DNA of 64,000 nucleotides from JAICMB01 sp035295125 (GTDB lineage Bacteria > Acidobacteriota > Terriglobia > Bryobacterales > Bryobacteraceae), in the NCBI GenBank assembly GCA_035295125.1, contig DATGJP010000064.1, positions 268,790 to 332,789 on the forward strand. Direction: 5' to 3'. How positions within the stretch are numbered: position 1 is the first letter of the stretch; the number at the start of each line of letters is the position of its first letter. Made by a program: the position numbers and the translations under genes. Below, one piece after another: positions 49,556 through 58,017 of the stretch. The notes beneath the pieces were generated by a model that saw nothing but the letters and a program-made list of their open reading frames with translations, was not told the origin of the DNA and searched no databases.

Positions 49556-50572
49556 TCAATTGTCGGTCGGTGACTTTTCGATGTGATCGACGACAATCAT
49601 GTCGACGGGCGCTTTGCGCGGTTCGAGCTTCAGGCCGAGTTTCTGGACTGCGGAAAAAATGGAACCTCCTGACGGCGCCGAGGCGGCGTCGGCTGGTCCC
49701 TGGCTCGGTGCTCCGCCTGCCGGAGAAGCGCCCGGCGGACCCATCATCATCATGCCGGCGCCAGAGGCACGCGCCATGTACTTCAGATCCTCCATGGGAA
49801 CATCCAACGCGACCTGGTATTTCCCTTTCAAATCGGTCATGTCGATGACGGGATGGTCCGTGAAGCGCGCCAGCATCTCGGCGAATGCAGGCATGGCCAT
49901 TTTTGCGAATTCCATGTGCATGGCTCCTTCAGCCATGGACATCCTCATCTGGCCCATGGGTCCGCCGCCGATGGTTACCGCGCGGCCTTCGCCCGGGCCA
50001 CCGCCGGCTCCGGGGCCAGGTGTAACGCGCATCTGGTTGCCTCCGGCATTCACAACGAACCCGCTTTGCTGCTGTTTCGGCTCGGGCGGCGGCGCATCGC
50101 CGGGCGCAGGCTCGGGATCAGGCTCCGCCTCCTTCATTTTGGGGCCGTTCTTACCGACGACCAGCGCGTAGACGGAAGACTCTTTGTTGTCGTGGTGCAC
50201 GGTCAGCTTGAAACGCTCCGCCAGGAGCGCCTGGAGCATGGCCGGCACCTGTTCGCGGGTAGCGCCTTCGGGCATCTTGGCCATGATGTCGTAGCGCTGC
50301 GAGGACATCCAGTCCGGCCCGGAAAGCTGGTGGGACTTGATGCTATATGCGATACGAATCAGGTCAGCGAGCGACAGAAAGCCGATGTCGACCCGAGCCC
50401 CGTCCACCTGCATGCCGATATGCATCTTTCCGCCCATCATCTTCGCCGGATCGAGCGGCGGAGACGGCTTGATGGATGCCACCTCGAACGCCAGCGGCGG
50501 CGTCACCGCCAGGCTTTGCGCGAAGAGAGAAAGGCTGGCGAACGCCGCGCCCAGGAACAACCTCTTGTACAT
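49556..50572 (-). CDS. TIGR03435-type soil-associated protein
   Basis: A 338-residue exported protein (signal MYKRLFLGAAFASLSLFAQS). Features are 'PLAFEVASIKPSPPLDPA', 'ISLADLIRIAYSIKSHQLSG', 'PDWMSSQRYDIMAKMPEGA', 'ALLAERFKLTVHHDNKESSV' and 'YALVVGKNGPKMKEAE', which define TIGR03435, a family known mainly from Acidobacteria and related soil bacteria with many copies per genome. The middle (150-220) is Gly/Met/Pro-rich, and residues 280-300 hold another Pro/Ala/Gly-rich stretch. The function is unknown. It ends 9 bases before the ABM gene and follows a YncE-like gene, so a transcript of several exported proteins is likely. Confidence 0.93.
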   Translation of the reverse strand: MYKRLFLGAAFASLSLFAQSLAVTPPLAFEVASIKPSPPLDPAKMMGGKMHIGMQVDGARVDIGFLSLADLIRIAYSIKSHQLSGPDWMSSQRYDIMAKMPEGATREQVPAMLQALLAERFKLTVHHDNKESSVYALVVGKNGPKMKEAEPDPEPAPGDAPPPEPKQQQSGFVVNAGGNQMRVTPGPGAGGGPGEGRAVTIGGGPMGQMRMSMAEGAMHMEFAKMAMPAFAEMLARFTDHPVIDMTDLKGKYQVALDVPMEDLKYMARASGAGMMMMGPPGASPAGGAPSQGPADAASAPSGGSIFSAVQKLGLKLEPRKAPVDMIVVDHIEKSPTDN

Positions 50573-50580
50573 AGTCTCGT

Positions 50581-51615
50581 TTACTTTCCTACTACGATAA
50601 TCGTGAAAGAATCGGGGATCATCGGTGGACGGGCCGGACGTCCTTCCGGCGGATTTGCAGGCGGCGGTCCGAACTCGGCGCTGATCAGGATGATGTTGCC
50701 GGTCTTAGCGTCGAATGTCGAAGTTCGCGCGCCGCGCATGGTTTGGACGGTCTGCTCCACCTCGAAATCGGTGGGACTCTTTTCCTTAATGACCGTAAGG
50801 GTGCCGTCGCCTTGGGAACTGAAGGCTTCCATGGTCTTGGGATTGTAGACGGCGCCATCCGTTCCCTGGCCGATCGGCAGCGTCGTAATCACCTTGCCGT
50901 CTTTCGCGCTCAGGATCACCATGTTCTGAGGCTTGCGGCAAGCGGAAAACAGGATGTCGTTCTTGGCATCCAGCACCAGTCCGGCGCAAGTGCCGCCCTT
51001 GCCCGAAATGTCGTAGTGGGCCGTCACGGTGAGCGTCTTAGCATCGATCGCGGCGATGTTGTCCTTGTCTTCGATGTCGACGTATACATGACCTTTTCCG
51101 TCAGTCGCAGCTTGTTCGGGCGCTCCGCCCAGATCGATGGTTCCGGCAATGGACCCGTCCGAGGCGTTAATCACGGTTGCGTGCGGAGCGCGGTGGCTCA
51201 GCACAAATACGCGGTCGTTGAAGGCGTCGTAGAGCATTCCATCAGGGTTTCCGTCGACGTCGATCTTCTTAATGACGGCGAGGGTCTTCGAATCGAACAT
51301 CACCACTGGCTTGCTGCTCGCGAATCCATGGCCGGATTTCGTGGAGACTACCGCTCCATGCGCGCTGACTTCGGGAATTTCGCCCGCCGGTTCCAGCGTA
51401 TCGAGGTTGTAGACGGTAATTCGTCCCGGTTGGCCGGACTGCCCGCCGCGCGCGATATACAACTTGCGCCCGTTCGAGTCGGCGTAAACATAATCCCAAC
51501 CGCCGGCGCCGCCGACTTTCGTGGTTTTGAGGACCTTGTAAGGACCGTCCTGGGCGATTCCCAGAGACGCTGCTGAAATAGTCGCGGCTAACAGGGCCAG
51601 ACAAATTCGATGCAT
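50581..51615 (-). CDS. YncE-like exported beta-propeller protein
   Basis: A 344-residue exported protein (signal MHRICLALLAATISAASLGI) forming a seven-bladed propeller, for example 'GGWDYVYADSNGRKLYIARG', 'RITVYNLDTLEPAGEIPEV', 'DGTLTVIKEKSPTDFEVEQT' and 'NIAAIDAKTLTVTAHYDISG'. Similar proteins bind DNA or act as periplasmic sensors, but no site is recognisable. It lies 8 bases upstream of the TIGR03435 gene in the same transcript. Confidence 0.88.
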   Translation of the reverse strand: MHRICLALLAATISAASLGIAQDGPYKVLKTTKVGGAGGWDYVYADSNGRKLYIARGGQSGQPGRITVYNLDTLEPAGEIPEVSAHGAVVSTKSGHGFASSKPVVMFDSKTLAVIKKIDVDGNPDGMLYDAFNDRVFVLSHRAPHATVINASDGSIAGTIDLGGAPEQAATDGKGHVYVDIEDKDNIAAIDAKTLTVTAHYDISGKGGTCAGLVLDAKNDILFSACRKPQNMVILSAKDGKVITTLPIGQGTDGAVYNPKTMEAFSSQGDGTLTVIKEKSPTDFEVEQTVQTMRGARTSTFDAKTGNIILISAEFGPPPANPPEGRPARPPMIPDSFTIIVVGK

Positions 51616-51654
51616 AATGATCTCCTGAAAGGATCTGTCAGTTCAGTATATCGT

Positions 51655-52851
51655 TCACCGCATTACGTAAGTCCGCCAGACGTGCGCAAACTCTCGAAAT
51701 GCTGCCGCATCTCGTTTTCCGATGAGAAGGCGGAAAAGTTCCAAAATCGCCCAAGCGTAGTAGGTGATGGTGATGTCCCAGTGAATGCCACCTTCGGGTG
51801 CAATGGCGGAGAACACGAACTGGATCACCCACAAGGCGAACAGAACGCTTGCCTCCCACCAGGCGAGTTCCATGTTGATGAGAAAGAGCAGGCCGAGAAG
51901 GGCCTGGCCGATGGTCATGAGCAGTTCCAGCTCCTGTTGCGGGTCGAGCGGGATACCGGCCGGCGCGCCGAGGCTGAGGGAGTAGACGATGGGAAGCATC
52001 GCGACAAGCAGCGTCCACTGGTTGATGTTGCTCGACACCATGTTCATGAGCGCCATTGGGGCGTGAACCACCGTGCGGGCCCAGTAAAACGTTGAGGCCA
52101 TTTCAGGGAATTCCGACACGAATGGCGCTACCCACTGAATGAAAACGAAGTTCGGAATATGCGCCAGGGCGGCGAGCGCCATCAGGCTGCCGAGGAATGG
52201 CTCAGCGGTGAAGTAAATCAGGGCGCCGCCGGCCAGGAAGAAGAGCGCGATCAGCGCAATCCGGCGGGGGCGTGGTGAGAGCACGATTGCGCGGGGGATG
52301 CGTTCGAGATCGTCGATGCCTTCCTGGTCCTGGGGCGGCATGCGGTGGAGCAGCGTCAGGTAGGCGGCATAAATAGCGATTAGAAAAATGGCGTCGTAAA
52401 GATGGAGAGTTCCTTTCCACCAGACGAACGTCATGTAGGCCAATGGAATGATCAGGCCGACCACCTGAACACTGTGCTGGGTGTGAAGCTGGATTCGCAA
52501 AAGCGGCTGCTTTGTGTTCTTGCGATGAACGAATGCAGCGGCGAAATAGATGGCGGGCCAGCCGAGCCCGGTTAGCAGTCGCAGCGCGCCGGTCAAGTTT
52601 GCGAGGAGATAGGGAACCTGGCGGTGCCAGGCGAGTACCGCTTCTACCGCGAACTCGGGCAGAGTCTGTAGCCAGGCGAGGATGGCCAGGGCAAAGCCTT
52701 GGGCGATGAAGAACTGTGCCGATTCGGCCGCCCAGGTGATCAGTAGCGCCGACACCAGGATGCACGGCGTTGTCCAGAGGGCGGTGGTCGGGCTGACGTG
52801 GCGAATGGGTTCGCCTGCGCCCGCAATCAGCAGCGCGAAGAATAGCGCCAT
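51655..52851 (-). CDS. Sodium/calcium exchanger family membrane protein
   Basis: A 398-residue membrane protein, start 52851 (MALFFALLIAGAGEPIRHVS); a longer frame to 53514 overlaps aroB and is not used. It has about ten membrane helices. The first alpha-repeat is 'AAESAQFFIAQGFALAILAW' followed by LQTLPEFAVEAV, and the second is 'LAHIPNFVFIQWVAPFVSEF' followed by PEMAST. These acidic TLPEF and SEFPE motifs fit cation exchangers of the CaCA superfamily. It is divergent from aroB with about 43 bases between starts. The exchanged ion is not known. Confidence 0.75.
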   Translation of the reverse strand: MALFFALLIAGAGEPIRHVSPTTALWTTPCILVSALLITWAAESAQFFIAQGFALAILAWLQTLPEFAVEAVLAWHRQVPYLLANLTGALRLLTGLGWPAIYFAAAFVHRKNTKQPLLRIQLHTQHSVQVVGLIIPLAYMTFVWWKGTLHLYDAIFLIAIYAAYLTLLHRMPPQDQEGIDDLERIPRAIVLSPRPRRIALIALFFLAGGALIYFTAEPFLGSLMALAALAHIPNFVFIQWVAPFVSEFPEMASTFYWARTVVHAPMALMNMVSSNINQWTLLVAMLPIVYSLSLGAPAGIPLDPQQELELLMTIGQALLGLLFLINMELAWWEASVLFALWVIQFVFSAIAPEGGIHWDITITYYAWAILELFRLLIGKRDAAAFREFAHVWRTYVMR

Positions 52852-52893
52852 CGGAAACGGGGCTGGCGACAAACCACATGGTACAACGTTTGT

Positions 52894-53967
52894 ATGCCGT
52901 CGTACGCCGTGGAAACGGCGCAAAGAACGTATCCTGCCGTCGTCGAGCGAGGCTGCCTGGCGCGCCTCTACGAATACATTCCGGAACGGTCCGGCAAGGT
53001 TTTTGTAGCCTCGACAAGCGATGTGTGGGAGTTGCATGGACGCAGTCTGGAGGCAGGGCTGAACGGGCGGCCATTCGAGCTGCTGCTTTTTCCGGGAGGC
53101 GAGGTTCGCAAGCGAATTGCCGAGGTGGAGGCGTTGGCGGAGCAGATGATCGCGAAAGGTGGTGATCGCTCCAGCATTATGGTCGCGTTCGGCGGCGGAG
53201 TCCTGACCGACGTCGCGGGGTTTGTGGCGGCGATATTCATGCGTGGGATTCCGGTCGTTCAGATTGCGACGACACTGCTGGCGCAGGTGGACGCGGCGGT
53301 CGGCGGCAAGACGGGCGTGAACCTGGTGGGCGGTAAGAACCTGGTCGGAAGTTTTCATCAGCCTCTTGCTGTGCTGATCGATCCGGCGGTGCTCGACACG
53401 CTGCCGGAACGTGAGTATCGGGCGGGGTTGTTCGAGATCGTAAAGCACGGGATCATCGCGGACGCTGAGTTGTTCGGGATCATGCGCCAGTGTTCGGAAG
53501 CCGTGAAGCGTCATGCTCCGGACGTGGTCGACCGCATGATCTCGGACTCGGTGCGAATTAAAGCGGCGGTGGTCTCGGCCGACGAGAAAGAAAGCGATCT
53601 ACGCCGTATTCTAAACTTTGGCCACACGTTCGGGCATGCTTTGGAGGCCGAGACGGGATATACGCGGTTCCTGCACGGCGAGGCAGTGGCTTGGGGTATG
53701 AAGGCGGCCATCGAGCTTTCCACGCTGGAGGGAATGCTGGCGCACGACGATCGACGCGAGATGCTGGCGTGTATCGAGAGCTATGGGCCGATCCCATCGC
53801 TTGAGGGCGTCAGTGCAGCAAATATTGCTGTCCGGTTGTCGAGCGACAAGAAGACAGTGCAGGGCAGGGTCAATTTTGTTTTGACGGAAGGCATCGGACG
53901 GGTGAAGGTCGTCTCGGGTGTGTCGAACGAACGTGTGATGGCCGCGATTCAGGCTGCGCTTGCATGA
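52894..53967 (+). CDS. aroB: 3-dehydroquinate synthase
   Basis: A 357-residue NAD-dependent, metal-requiring enzyme of the shikimate pathway that makes 3-dehydroquinate. Landmarks are 'SIMVAFGGGVLTDVAGFVAA', 'GIPVVQIATTLLAQVDAAVG', 'GKTGVNLVGGKNLVGSFHQP' and the metal-site 'FGHTFGHALEAETGYTRFLH' with 'HGEAVAWGMKAA'. The length is normal and intact. Its stop overlaps the start of the menG-type gene (ATGA). Joined to menaquinone synthesis, it provides chorismate for it. No other aro gene is near. Confidence 0.96.
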   Translation: MPSYAVETAQRTYPAVVERGCLARLYEYIPERSGKVFVASTSDVWELHGRSLEAGLNGRPFELLLFPGGEVRKRIAEVEALAEQMIAKGGDRSSIMVAFGGGVLTDVAGFVAAIFMRGIPVVQIATTLLAQVDAAVGGKTGVNLVGGKNLVGSFHQPLAVLIDPAVLDTLPEREYRAGLFEIVKHGIIADAELFGIMRQCSEAVKRHAPDVVDRMISDSVRIKAAVVSADEKESDLRRILNFGHTFGHALEAETGYTRFLHGEAVAWGMKAAIELSTLEGMLAHDDRREMLACIESYGPIPSLEGVSAANIAVRLSSDKKTVQGRVNFVLTEGIGRVKVVSGVSNERVMAAIQAALA

Positions 53968-54683
53968 CCAAGGGCACGACGCCTGTTGGGGCTGCGAACG
54001 AAGCAGAGGCATCACGATGGGTGCGCGAGATGTTCGGCCGCATCGCGCCGCGGTACGATCTGCTCAACCATCTTCTCTCGTTCAACATCGATCGGTTGTG
54101 GCGGCGGCGGCTGATCCGGCGGGTACGGCCGATTCTGGATAATCCATCGGCGAGGGTGCTCGATCTCTGCTGTGGCACCGGCGACGTGATGGCGGCGATG
54201 AAGCAGGCCCGGGCGAGGATTTACGGCAGCGATTTTGCGCATCCGATGCTGACGGCCGCGAATCGGAAGTCGCAAGGGATGTGGCGCCTGTTTGAAGCCG
54301 ATGGGTTGGCGATGCCGTTGGCGGATGGTTCGTTCGACCTGGTTACCATCGCGTTCGGGTTCCGCAATTTTGCGAATTATCGTGGCGGGCTCATGGAATT
54401 GCGGCGCGTGATCCGGCCGGGCGGCCGGCTCGCGATCCTGGAGTTTTGCCCACCGCCGAAGACGTTATTCGGGCGGCTGCACGGGTTCTATTCGCGTACC
54501 GTGCTTCCGAAGGTGGGCGGGCTGATTTCCGGGTCGCGGGAAGCGTACCAGTACCTTCCTTCTTCGGTGGAAAACTTCCCCGTGCCGAGTGGACTCGCCG
54601 ATCTGATGCGGGACTCGGGTTTTGGAGATGTGCGGTATGAGTTGATGACCGGCGGGACGGTTGCGCTGCATGTTGGGTCGTAG
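53964..54683 (+). CDS. menG: Demethylmenaquinone methyltransferase (UbiE/MenG family)
   Basis: A 239-residue SAM-dependent methyltransferase for the last methylation in quinone synthesis. It shows 'MFGRIAPRYDLLNHLLSFNI', 'RVLDLCCGTGDVMAAMK', 'VTIAFGFRNFANYRGGLMEL' and 'RVIRPGGRLAILEFCPPPK'. UbiE serves both ubiquinone and menaquinone; acidobacteria use menaquinone, so I prefer menG. It overlaps aroB by four bases, which fits a chorismate-to-menaquinone link. Confidence 0.93.
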   Translation: MTKGTTPVGAANEAEASRWVREMFGRIAPRYDLLNHLLSFNIDRLWRRRLIRRVRPILDNPSARVLDLCCGTGDVMAAMKQARARIYGSDFAHPMLTAANRKSQGMWRLFEADGLAMPLADGSFDLVTIAFGFRNFANYRGGLMELRRVIRPGGRLAILEFCPPPKTLFGRLHGFYSRTVLPKVGGLISGSREAYQYLPSSVENFPVPSGLADLMRDSGFGDVRYELMTGGTVALHVGS

Positions 54684-54719
54684 CCAAACCAAGCGGATAT
54701 GAAAGGGCGAGCAGGTAAG

Positions 54720-54755
54720 GCGGGATTGTATCCCGCGGCGGATTTTCAATCCGCC
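54720..54755. repeat. Two triloop hairpins in tandem
   Basis: GCGGGAT tgt ATCCCGC (54720-54736) is followed directly by GGCGGATT ttc AATCCGCC (54737-54755), both with perfect stems and three-base loops. The second is the same element as at 6727 with a different loop. They lie 37 bases past the menG stop and may end its transcript. Confidence 0.7.
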
Positions 54756-54847
54756 TGAACCTGTTGTCAACCGCTGCTAGTTGCTTCCGTTCGAATAAGT
54801 TGAGAGCGCGTTGGAAACCCCCCAGGTCGAAACTCCAAATCCAGCAG

Positions 54848-54921
54848 GGTGGAGCAGGCGATTCCGCCCGCCTTTCCACCTCGACGGGAACGCGCAGACG
54901 AAACCGCCCGCGCCACCTTTG
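54848..54921. repeat. Two degenerate GGTGGNGCAGGCGGTTTC-type repeats in opposite orientation
   Basis: GGTGGAGCAGGCGATTCCGC (54848 on) is a plus-strand copy. 54888-54921 (GCGCAGACGAAACCGCCCGC and CGCCACC) is the reverse complement of the element at 29586. With 54720-54755 these fill most of the 313-base gap between menG and the small minus-strand gene at 54997, where I see nothing else. Confidence 0.55.
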
Positions 54922-54996
54922 TTTTCATCCACTTTTGTGAGAGCGAAGGTATAGCCGCAACCAAAAATCGGCCTCGAGCCTGCTTCACCTCTCACA

Positions 54997-55149
54997 CTAG
55001 TCCAGTCGTGGAACCAGGTTCTGGACCTCGGCTGAGCGCACGCCATAAATCTTGGCTACCTGACGGCAGATCTCAGTCGCAAGCTTCTCGGGCTTGTCAT
55101 CATCGCCGTGATCGAGAACGATCTTCAGATACAAATCCGTGCGTGCCAT
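54997..55149 (-). CDS. Small conserved-looking protein
   Basis: A 50-residue protein beginning MARTDLYLKIVLDHGDDDKP and ending VRSAEVQNLVPRLD. A longer frame is open to 55245, but the ATG at 55149 removes an improbable Arg-rich extension and leaves a compact, acidic helix-strand protein. It is divergent from the zinc-ribbon gene with 23 bases between starts, so the two may share regulation. The function is unknown. Confidence 0.6.
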   Translation of the reverse strand: MARTDLYLKIVLDHGDDDKPEKLATEICRQVAKIYGVRSAEVQNLVPRLD

Positions 55150-55172
55150 GAACTCGATGATACGATAGAGGC

Positions 55173-55799
55173 TTGAAGTGCGTGATCTGCGAGGTGCGCA
55201 AGGCGCGCCGTCACTGCCCCGGCGTACGGGGCGATATCTGCTCAATCTGCTGCGGAACGGAACGAGAGGTGACTGTCGATTGTCCGTTCGACTGCGTCTA
55301 TTTGCGCGAGGCTCGGGAACGCGAACCGAAGCTCGACTACGACCCGAAAGTCATTCCGAACGGAGATATTCGCGTCCCGGACCGGTTTCTGAGCGACCAG
55401 CGCGAGACCATGCTGCTGGTGATGCTCGCCGCTCACGACGCTATATTCGCGACTCAGGGCGCCATCGACTACGACGTTCGTGAAGCTGTCGAGGCACTGA
55501 TCCGCACGTACCGGACACTGCAGAGCGGCCTCGTTTACGAATCACGGCCGAGCAATCTGATAGCCGCGAATATTTATCAGGGGATTCAGGAGAGGGTGGC
55601 GGAGCGGCGCAAGGCGATTGCGCAGGACACCGGCGTCAGCGTGCGGGATGTGGACATCCTGGCTGCGCTCGTCCTACTGCAGCGGATGGAGTACCGCGAG
55701 AACAACGGCCGCAAGCGTGGTCGCGCATTTATCCAGATGCTGTACAAGATCCGGGGTCCGGCTGAAGTGAATCCGGCGGAATCTTCGCTCATCGTATAA
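55173..55799 (+). CDS. Zinc-ribbon-like Cys-rich hypothetical protein
   Basis: A 208-residue protein, start TTG at 55173 (MKCVICEVRKARRHCPGVRG) with GATAGAGG just before. The first 45 residues hold a cluster of Cys (CVIC, HCPG, ICSICCG, DCPFDC), which should bind zinc, like B-box or ribbon domains. The rest is helical: 'DRFLSDQRETMLLVMLAAHD', 'REAVEALIRTYRTLQSG' and 'RDVDILAALVLLQRMEYREN'. The role is unknown. It precedes CbiX by two bases, so it is in the same transcript. Confidence 0.75.
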   Translation: MKCVICEVRKARRHCPGVRGDICSICCGTEREVTVDCPFDCVYLREAREREPKLDYDPKVIPNGDIRVPDRFLSDQRETMLLVMLAAHDAIFATQGAIDYDVREAVEALIRTYRTLQSGLVYESRPSNLIAANIYQGIQERVAERRKAIAQDTGVSVRDVDILAALVLLQRMEYRENNGRKRGRAFIQMLYKIRGPAEVNPAESSLIV

Positions 55800-55801
55800 G
55801 C

Positions 55802-56164
55802 ATGACGGGGTTCGCTGTTTTTGCGCACGGGTCGCGGATCGAGTCCGCGAATGAAGCCGTGCGGGCGGTAGCGGCGCGATTGGCCGGCGCCGGCGGACAT
55901 CTTGTGGAGCCAGCCTTCCTGGAGTTGGGTGAGCCGGACCTGGCAGGCGCAGTGGAACGGCTGATGATGCGGGGGGCGACTCGAATCGTGGTGATTCCTT
56001 ATTTCCTGACCCTCGGTACCCATTTGCATCGCGATCTGCCTCGACTGGTGGCCGACATTTCGGACCGACACGGCGGTGTTGCGATGGAGGTCACGGCGCC
56101 GCTGGACGGGCATCCAGCGCTCCTCCAAATCCTGCTCGATCGGGCGAAGGAGGCCTGCGTATGA
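55802..56164 (+). CDS. Sirohydrochlorin chelatase (CbiX-like)
   Basis: A 120-residue single-domain chelatase, cytoplasmic, that inserts Co2+ or Fe2+ into sirohydrochlorin. Landmarks are 'GFAVFAHGSRIESANEAVRA' with a catalytic His, 'HLVEPAFLELGEPDLAGAVE' and 'TRIVVIPYFLTLGTHLHRDL' with two further His. The small size is that of CbiX-S or SirB-N. Its stop overlaps the start of the flavoprotein reductase (ATGA). No other cobalamin or sirohaem gene is visible. Confidence 0.88.
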   Translation: MTGFAVFAHGSRIESANEAVRAVAARLAGAGGHLVEPAFLELGEPDLAGAVERLMMRGATRIVVIPYFLTLGTHLHRDLPRLVADISDRHGGVAMEVTAPLDGHPALLQILLDRAKEACV

Positions 56165-56850
56165 AAGCCACACTGGTCGACTTTCGCGAAATCGGTCCGG
56201 ACGTGCGGCACTTTGTCTTCGAAGTTCCGGGCGTGAAGGAGTTCTACTTTGTTCCGGGCCAGTTTGTCTCTCTGACGCAAAACCTCGAAGGGAAAGAGAT
56301 CACGCGCGCTTATTCCATATCGTCGGCGCCGAATGGGAACCGCTTCGATCTTTGCCTGAACCGTGTGCAGGATGGGATTTTCTCCAACTGGCTGTTTACG
56401 CTCGCGCCAGGCGATACGGTGGAAACGAGCGCGCCACTGGGCTATTTCATATTGCGGAATCCGCAACGCGACGCGGTTCTCGTAGCGACGGGGACGGGCA
56501 TTGCGCCGTTCCGCTCGATGCTGGAAGCCTGGCTCGGCCAGGACGATCCCAAGCAGCTTACCCTGATTTTCGGGGTGCGCTACGAGCACAATTTGTTCTA
56601 TCGCGACGAATTCGAAGAATTGGCCCGCAAGCATCCAAATTTCCGATTCTGGCCCACGCTCAGCCGGCCGGAGCCTTCCTGGCAGGGCCGTACGGGGCAC
56701 GTGCAGCAACACCTGATCGAGGCGCTCGGGGATCGGCGCGACCTGGATGTCTACATTTGCGGCTTGAAGCTCATGGTGGACGACGTCCGTGCCATGCTGA
56801 AAGGGATGGGCTTCGACCGGAAGCAGATCATTTACGAGAAGTACGACTGA
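56161..56850 (+). CDS. Ferredoxin-NADP reductase-like FAD oxidoreductase
   Basis: A 229-residue flavoprotein with an FAD-binding barrel ('FVPGQFVSLTQNLEGKEITR', then 'RAYSISSAPNGNRFDLCL') and an NAD(P) domain ('VLVATGTGIAPFRSMLEAWL', 'YEHNLFYRDEFEELARKH' and 'VYICGLKLMVDDVRAML'). It ends in a C-terminal Tyr-Asp rather than the Tyr typical of FNR. It couples NAD(P)H to a redox protein. The 3' end overlaps the small membrane protein start (TGATG). Confidence 0.9.
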   Translation: MKATLVDFREIGPDVRHFVFEVPGVKEFYFVPGQFVSLTQNLEGKEITRAYSISSAPNGNRFDLCLNRVQDGIFSNWLFTLAPGDTVETSAPLGYFILRNPQRDAVLVATGTGIAPFRSMLEAWLGQDDPKQLTLIFGVRYEHNLFYRDEFEELARKHPNFRFWPTLSRPEPSWQGRTGHVQQHLIEALGDRRDLDVYICGLKLMVDDVRAMLKGMGFDRKQIIYEKYD

Positions 56851-57101
56851 TGAACCGCGCGGCAAAACTGATTGGCGGCCTGGCGGTGGTCTTCGTGGCC
56901 ACGGTCGCGATCATATCCAAGCTGATCCCTGGCCCGCACAAACCGACCGATTACCTGGTTATGGGCGGGATCGCGACGATCCTCTGCTTGGCCCTGTTGT
57001 TTTGGATTCTGATGGGAGCGGCTGGCGTCGAACTCGGCGCACTGTTCCGGAAGCGTAAGAACGATCCGGATCAGACTTCGCGCACCTCGACCGATTTGTA
57101 G
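56850..57101 (+). CDS. Small membrane protein
   Basis: An 83-residue protein, start 56850 (MNRAAKLIGGLAVVFVATVA), with two hydrophobic segments (residues 8-24 and about 40-65, 'DYLVMGGIATILCLALLFWI') and a basic tail 'FRKRKNDPDQTSRTSTDL'. Its last 31 bases overlap the 3' end of the convergent PfkB gene. It is coupled to the reductase upstream and is perhaps its membrane partner. Confidence 0.65.
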   Translation: MNRAAKLIGGLAVVFVATVAIISKLIPGPHKPTDYLVMGGIATILCLALLFWILMGAAGVELGALFRKRKNDPDQTSRTSTDL

Positions 57102-58003
57102 ATCTCTTTCGCCTGGGGCAGCGTCGCAAATTCCATGCCGGGAAGCCGCGCCGTGGCAGTGCCTTCGGCTACGCCCCAGCGCACCGCATCGGCGAAATCG
57201 TGACGATTGGACTGCGCCCAGACGTAAGCCGCGGCCATGGCGTCGCCGGCTCCGATCGGGGAGAGCGCATCAATACGAGGGGGGACAGCTTCGATAATGT
57301 GTTTGCCATCCGTCGCCACGACACCCCGGCTTCCCAGCGACACCAGCACCGATTCCGGTCCCATGGCGTGAATGCGGGAGGCTGCTTCATGAAAGTGCGC
57401 GCGGGTAATGAGTGCACGGTTCAGAAGGCGTTCGGCTTCCTGCTGGTTCGGTGTGACAACGGTCGGACCGGCCTCGACTCCGTGTACCAGGGCGTCGCCG
57501 TCGGTATCGAGCAAAGTTCGAACACCGCGCTTCTTGGCCATTTCGATGAGCTTGCAATAGAAGTCGGGCGAGACGGCAGGCGGAATACTGCCGCAGAGCA
57601 TGAGCCACTGCGCTTCTTTGAGATGGTGGGCGACCGCTTTTTCGACCGAATCGAGTTCTTTGTTGGTAAGCTGCGGGCCGAGCTCGTTGAGCTTGATGGC
57701 GAGGCCGTGCTTGTCGACGATGGTGAAGTTCGTTCGGATCTCTTCTTTAACCCGCACGACTTCCGCCGGGAACTGCTCGTGAGACAACAGGTGTTCGAAC
57801 TGTTCGCCGATTTTTCCACCTGAGATTACAATAGCGAGGGTCTTGGCGCCGAAGGACTGAATCACGCGGGACGCATTGATGCCGCGCCCGCCGGCCGAAT
57901 GGCTCCTGGATTGGATGTAGGCACGATCCTCGAACACCAAACGGTCGACCAGAACGGTGCGATCGACGGCGGGATTGACTGTAAGGGTAAGGATCAAGCT
58001 CAA
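57071..58003 (-). CDS. PfkB-family 1-phosphofructokinase/tagatose-6-phosphate kinase-like
   Basis: A 310-residue ribokinase-type sugar kinase. It has 'LTLTVNPAVDRTVLVDRLVF', the substrate glycine pair 'SAGGRGINASRVIQSFGAK', 'QWLMLCGSIPPAVSPDFYC' and the anion hole 'LSPIGAGDAMAAAYVWAQS', with the catalytic Asp after GAG. The N-terminus and the 'TVNPAVD' motif match FruK/LacC-like kinases of phosphorylated hexoses. It faces the sugar operon starting at 58018 with 14 bases between starts, so the two may share control. Confidence 0.9.
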   Translation of the reverse strand: MSLILTLTVNPAVDRTVLVDRLVFEDRAYIQSRSHSAGGRGINASRVIQSFGAKTLAIVISGGKIGEQFEHLLSHEQFPAEVVRVKEEIRTNFTIVDKHGLAIKLNELGPQLTNKELDSVEKAVAHHLKEAQWLMLCGSIPPAVSPDFYCKLIEMAKKRGVRTLLDTDGDALVHGVEAGPTVVTPNQQEAERLLNRALITRAHFHEAASRIHAMGPESVLVSLGSRGVVATDGKHIIEAVPPRIDALSPIGAGDAMAAAYVWAQSNRHDFADAVRWGVAEGTATARLPGMEFATLPQAKEIYKSVEVREV

Positions 58004-58017
58004 TGTTAACCTGAAGT

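Noticed and set aside
52852..53514. Long upstream extension of the cation exchanger
   Set aside because: It runs antisense through aroB and lacks hydrophobic segments; the membrane part begins at 52851.
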